From Adineta steineri (lineage: Eukaryota > Rotifera > Eurotatoria > Adinetida > Adinetidae): DNA of 64,000 nucleotides. This document shows positions 59,710-64,000 of this stretch, one piece after another (the stretch's first letter is position 1; the number at the start of each line of letters is the position of its first letter). The translations under genes and the position numbers were made by a program. Where the stretch lies: assembly GCA_905250115.1 (NCBI GenBank), contig CAJNOI010000069.1, positions 322,287 through 386,286 of the forward strand, read 5' to 3'. The notes below the pieces were generated by a model, which was not told the origin of the DNA, ran no database searches, and saw only the letters and a list, made by a program, of their open reading frames with translations.

Positions 59710-62148
59710 TTTTGTATATAAACTCAATGCTTTTTTTGTGGTGACTACGTAACAGAATAAGAAGGAATAAATGGTCGATCTTTTTCTCGCTTCGCTTTTT
59801 TTTCTGCTGCTACTATTTGACAGACATTTAGTTGTTCAAACCAATAATGAAGTCAACAGACGTCACTAGTTAACATCAATATTCTCTGAGGGTAATTTGA
59901 CTTATCCACTCAAGACAACTTACATGACAAACGATCGTATTATCGTTTCTTATGTATTTTTTTATGCTTCATGCGTAGAATATTTCTTCATTATTCTATT
60001 TAAAACATCACTAAAATTTGCGAGCAATCTGAGTTTTTACGACCCAAAATATTTGTTCTGATAAACGAAATATCTTTCTTCTTTTTTTTTTTACAAATGA
60101 CACACGCGTATAAATACCAACGATATATATATATATCAATCGCATGTTCTTAATAAATTGTTTGAGAATAATATGAAGTACAAAATGCATTAAATTATTA
60201 ATATACTCATTGAGACATATTTCAAGTAGTTCTAAAACTTATCCTTCAAATATTTATTCATTTTCTAAATTGATTTCATGATAAACACATATGGACAAAA
60301 TCAAGGTAAGTTATACCCCCTACTATTTTTCTTGTATATTACTCGTACAAGGACTTTTTCTTTACATAGAACTCTCTTTTATTTGAAAATTATTTTATTC
60401 TTATAAACATTAAATAAATGCTTTTACCAAATCTTTCGAAATATCTGTTCTTCTACTTAACCTTTTCTCATTGTCTGTATGCATAATCATCTTAAGGTGT
60501 CATTATCTCAGTTATTGTCATTAACTTTTAAGTGATGATGGAATTGCGCTCAATATATGTATGGAATGACAGGATCAAGGTTAACATCAATCTTATTAAA
60601 TTTTTCATTACAAACAAAAGATAGATTATTTTCGAACTGAAGATATAGCACTAGAGTAAAATCAAGGTAAATAGAATCGTTTAATACTTCAAATAAGAAA
60701 AATATCATGTATCATGATGATAAAACCATATTTGTCTCTCGTATGTGCTAGTTCTCATTCATGTAGAGACAACAAGATTGGTGTCTTTAATAGATTTCTT
60801 TTCTCTTTTTTTTTTGTCTTTCTATCTTATTTTATTTCTATGCATCCATTCTCTTTTTTTGTGCTTTTGCAGCTGCTTACCCTTTTTTTCACCTCTAACA
60901 TTGTGTGTGTCTATAAATATGCGGTTTGTTTTTTTTGATTTTTATGCTATCACTTTTATCATAGATTCTTTCGTTTATTTCCTAGCCTCCTCCTGCGTAT
61001 ATTACTTCGTTCCCCTTCATCGATATGATAATAATAATTAACACATTTTTGTTTCCCGAAGAATTTTTTTTTGTGAAAGATCGTTTTTTTTTTGGCATTG
61101 TTGTTTTGTTTATGGGTAAGCAGCATTCATTAATTGTCATCTCTAGTTTGTTGTTAGTCATAAATCACTTAATCTATACATTATCTTCATGTTTTTTCTT
61201 ATCGTTATGATTAGGTAGTAGTTTTAATCATGCATTTTCTTTTCTCTTGACAGTCTGCGTCAAATTACCTCTGCTATATACATATCTAACTATTATAGAA
61301 CTACGCATCTTTACACAGACTATGTATATAAATAAAGTATATGAACCATTCATTGTGTTTATGTATGCCGGCATTAGTGTTGATGAAGATGATGACGGAT
61401 ACGTAATCAACTTAGTTGTATATATACATATATATATATGTTATATGTGCGTGTGTGTGATATAAGTGACGAACAGTCAGAATGGCAGATCAAAGCACGC
61501 CCATGAGAGACTACATGTGTGCATAATACAATTTGCTAGTATTGTGAGTACATTTGCATGTCTTCCTATTGTTAAGTGTCCCATTGAACACGGAGGAGTA
61601 GCAATATAACAGATTGTTACTACTGCTGATGCCTGTCTTTTTGTCTGTTAAAAATACGTGTGTCTATGCATATTTGTCACGTTTGTACGAAAAAAAAAAT
61701 CGTTCGTTGATTGTGTTTATGTGGATAAAAGTCGAAGGAATAGGGGAGCACAAGAGAAAAGAAAGAAGAAAAAGAAAAAGGTTAACGTATTGCAACCACC
61801 AAAGAGAAAATTTCTACAAAGAAGAAGAATGTAAACCACATATGTAGAATGATGATATGTCAGAATCTAAAATAAAGAGGTAGTCACAAGAGAGTATATT
61901 GCTGTGGCATACCGAGTAACAGCAGGAGTAGTCATCATTATATTCACGTATGCTATTACTATTGTCAGTTTTTTTTTTCTCTCATTTTTTTTCTTATTGC
62001 TTTTCCTTCGTATAATACTAATCGACCGTATCTTTTTGTTTTCAGTATTTTTGCATCCTTTCAATATCTATTTGATTCATTCATTATTACATCATTATAT
62101 TATTTCAGATTAGAATACGAATAAAACAAAGGACAACAAAGATCAAAT
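59710..62148. other. Divergent region between HSBP1 and the claudin-like gene
   Basis: AT-rich 2.4 kb with T-rich runs and several spurious hydrophobic frames around 60714-61210 made of low-complexity T-rich DNA. A TA tract lies near 60125. TATTTCAG at about 62102-62109 precedes the claudin-like ATG by 39 nt as an acceptor-like site. No gene was recognised. Confidence 0.5.
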
Positions 62149-63249
62149 ATGAAGGTCAGCGTATTAGTTACACTTATTGTTTTACCGATGCTTGCATCAA
62201 TTGGTCTGTATTGTTATGCGTTTATAAGTACACGTTGGAGTTCTATTGATGAAGACTTAATTAATCGATATAGTGAAATAAATGATCGACAACGTTCTCA
62301 ATCAACTACAAAATCTTATAATAATACTAATATTCAATTACAATCACAATCAATTCGACATGCATTTCGTTCACGTTACGGTTTATTTGGATATTGTTTA
62401 GATTATCGATGGATTAATTTACTTGCACCTAAACCAATAAGAAGAACAAATGAAAATCTATTGACAACAAAACCCGTATTTTTTTGTGATCGATGCAATC
62501 AACCAATACTAGAATGTCCTGAAACAGGATGTTGTGTAAGTTTAAAATAGTTTTTTGTTATGATTGTATTATTTTTTTATTATTTTCTTTAGATGAAACG
62601 ATGTGATTCTATACCTGATTGTCCATCATATATCGATGAAAAAGATTGTAATCGTCCATATAATGAAACACGTTATTTTTGGCCAGAAAAACATTGTATT
62701 TGGAAATCAACATGGATTGGTAATCAACCAATACCACGTTATGAATTATCCTATAAAGATTCACCAAAAGAATTTCATTACTATATGAAACGTATGCTTT
62801 ATTATATTATGTTTCTGTTATTTGTTGCTGCACCATTATTAACATGTGTTGCATTATTAATTATATTTTGTATAAATTGTGTTCAACGTTTTTATTCAAT
62901 TCCATTTGCATTTGTTAGTTTCATATCGTTAGCATCATTTTTAAGTGGTGCTGGTGCAGTCGGAATATTTTTATATGAATGGGTACAAGAACGTTTGCAT
63001 CGACCTGATTTTACTTATGATTTAGATCAAGCTGAAGCATTAGTTGTTGCCTTTAATCCATGGCTTGTTAATGTCGAACGTTTAGGTTTAGCTTTTTGGT
63101 TAGTAGTTGCTGCTGTTGGTACAACATTATTTACAACAATACTTAGTTGTTGTTTTTGTTGTGGATTACAATCAGAAAAATCGAAATTACGTTTTCATGT
63201 TGATAATGAAGTTTATGAAATTGTTCAAATGGCACCTTATGATGAGTGA
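62149..63249 (+). CDS. Claudin-like four-helix membrane protein with an LDLa-like module
   Basis: Two exons, 62149-62535 and 62593-63249, give 347 residues. Four membrane helices are seen: one at the N-terminus (VLVTLIVLPMLASIGLYCYA), then three after a long first extracellular loop (about residues 195-220, 226-250 and 290-315). The last has FWLVVAAVGTTLFTTILSCC. This is the claudin/PMP22/Clc-like topology. The first loop of about 165 residues is much longer than in claudins. At its centre it has a Cys-rich stretch CDRCNQPILECPETGCC joined across the intron to KRCDSIPDCPSYIDEKDC, which fits the RCD..DC..DE..C pattern of an LDL-receptor class A module. The protein ends with a short cytoplasmic tail (EIVQMAPYDE). 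Likely a junction or cell-contact protein. Confidence 0.8.
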
Positions 63250-63890
63250 ACAATCATTGATTTATTTAACTTAGGAGCTTTTTCTTTTTCATTTTCTTTT
63301 TTTTTGTACCTTGTAATAAAAGAAATATTGTTTAGATTAGTACCTTTCTTTTTCTTCCTTATAGAGAAAAAAAAACCATATTATTAATAGCTACCGGTGA
63401 TTTAATGCAACTTATAGGCTTTTGTCTAAACCTTTATCTTGTCTTATTTTTCACTGAATTAGTCTGTAATATAATCTTCAAATTTTTAATATTATTATTG
63501 CAGTATTTGATTCAGTTCATTTTCGTTTTTGTATAAATTTACACTTTGTATTAAAGATTATAAAATGAATGAACAAATGTTTATTTAACTTCAATCGAAG
63601 AATTTGATACGAAATATGTATATAGGAAAGAAGTAAATTACTTTATCACTTGATCGGATACATCCTATAGACATAACGAAAGCATTCGATTACAGATTAA
63701 AATCGTTGATTTCAAAAATAAGTACCATTTATGTCATGTTTATTCATTCTCTAAAGTGATTCTTTGCATTACCGTGTATGTCGTCATCTTGTTTTTCTTT
63801 TGAAATGATGTTATTGCATCATAATCGACTAACGTAAGTATTTATTATAAAAGAAGAGGAAGAAAATAACATTTCAATGTGATATTTACC
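63250..63890. other. Spacer between the claudin-like gene and the right-edge gene
   Basis: AT-rich 640 bp with a possible AATAAA at about 63317. No repeat or RNA gene was recognised. Confidence 0.5.
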
Positions 63891-64000
63891 ATGGCAATAA
63901 CATATGATAAACTTTTTTTTCAAGCGTTTAACTGTTTACCAAATCAATCAAAAACATTAGAAGAATATTCAAAAGATGAACTTATAAAATTAATTAATAT
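63891..64000 (+). CDS. N-terminal exon of a gene leaving the window
   Basis: From ATG 63891 the frame is open to the end of the window, 36 complete codons. It starts MAITYDKLFFQAFNCLPNQS and continues with a Glu/Lys-rich stretch (LEEYSKDELIKLIN). There is no signal peptide and no motif I recognise. Open frame, codon use and position after a spacer suggest a genuine first exon, but it could be chance. Confidence 0.4.
   Translation, partial: MAITYDKLFFQAFNCLPNQSKTLEEYSKDELIKLIN

Noticed and set aside
60714-61465. Several hydrophobic frames between HSBP1 and the claudin-like gene
   Set aside because: T-rich DNA naturally encodes Phe/Leu/Ser runs; no splice pattern or family was seen.

Overview
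The window is nuclear DNA from a small, AT-rich, compact animal genome. Nearly every gene has several short exons separated by introns of about 50-60 bp with GT..AG ends. The gene set is metazoan: a caudal-type homeobox gene, a three-repeat MYB, a MARF1-like LOTUS protein, a claudin-like tetraspan, a Bcl-2-family BH3 protein and HSBP1. Three things point to a rotifer, probably a bdelloid. Neighbouring genes sit tens of bases apart with a splice-acceptor-like AG just before the ATG, as expected for spliced-leader trans-splicing. Short TGTGGG-rich motifs resemble the reported bdelloid telomere repeat. One gene looks horizontally acquired. The organism assignment is an inference.

Layout, left part. 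On the minus strand (2-9,948), reading right to left, are a C2H2 zinc-finger gene, DDX20/Gemin3-like, a DHHC palmitoyltransferase and inositol-3-phosphate synthase. The last three are 93 and 47 bp apart and look like an operon. A ~760 bp foldback element sits in an intron of the synthase. On the plus strand follow MYB (11,927-14,551), phosphomevalonate kinase plus SH3BP5 (a second tight pair, 43 bp apart, 15,990-18,551), caudal (20,455-22,064), MARF1-like (22,689-26,102), TRMT2B (27,237-29,718), NECAP (30,182-30,988) and, after a gene-poor 4.7 kb, an intronless peptide-type GPCR (35,725-37,065).

Layout, right part. On the minus strand are NUP35-like, a BH3-motif protein, three tandem single-pass membrane proteins with PPxY tails, a GH18 chitinase fused to a chitin-binding domain and a Ly6-type domain with a GPI-like tail, and a divergent PRMT1-like methyltransferase. 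On the plus strand is a signal-peptide F5/8C (discoidin) protein of unlike base composition, cut by a 10-base assembly gap at 59,160. Then come HSBP1 (minus), a claudin-like protein with an LDLa-like module (plus), and the first exon of a gene running off the right edge.

Mobile and structural DNA is limited to non-autonomous inverted-repeat elements. No transposase, reverse transcriptase, rRNA, recognisable tRNA or CRISPR was seen. The most unusual signals are the chitinase-Ly6-GPI fusion, the BH3 protein, the PPxY cluster with conserved intron phases, the two operon-like clusters, and a family of tiny telomere-like hairpins. All splice sites were read by eye from GT/AG signals, reading frame and family alignment from memory; none is supported by transcripts.
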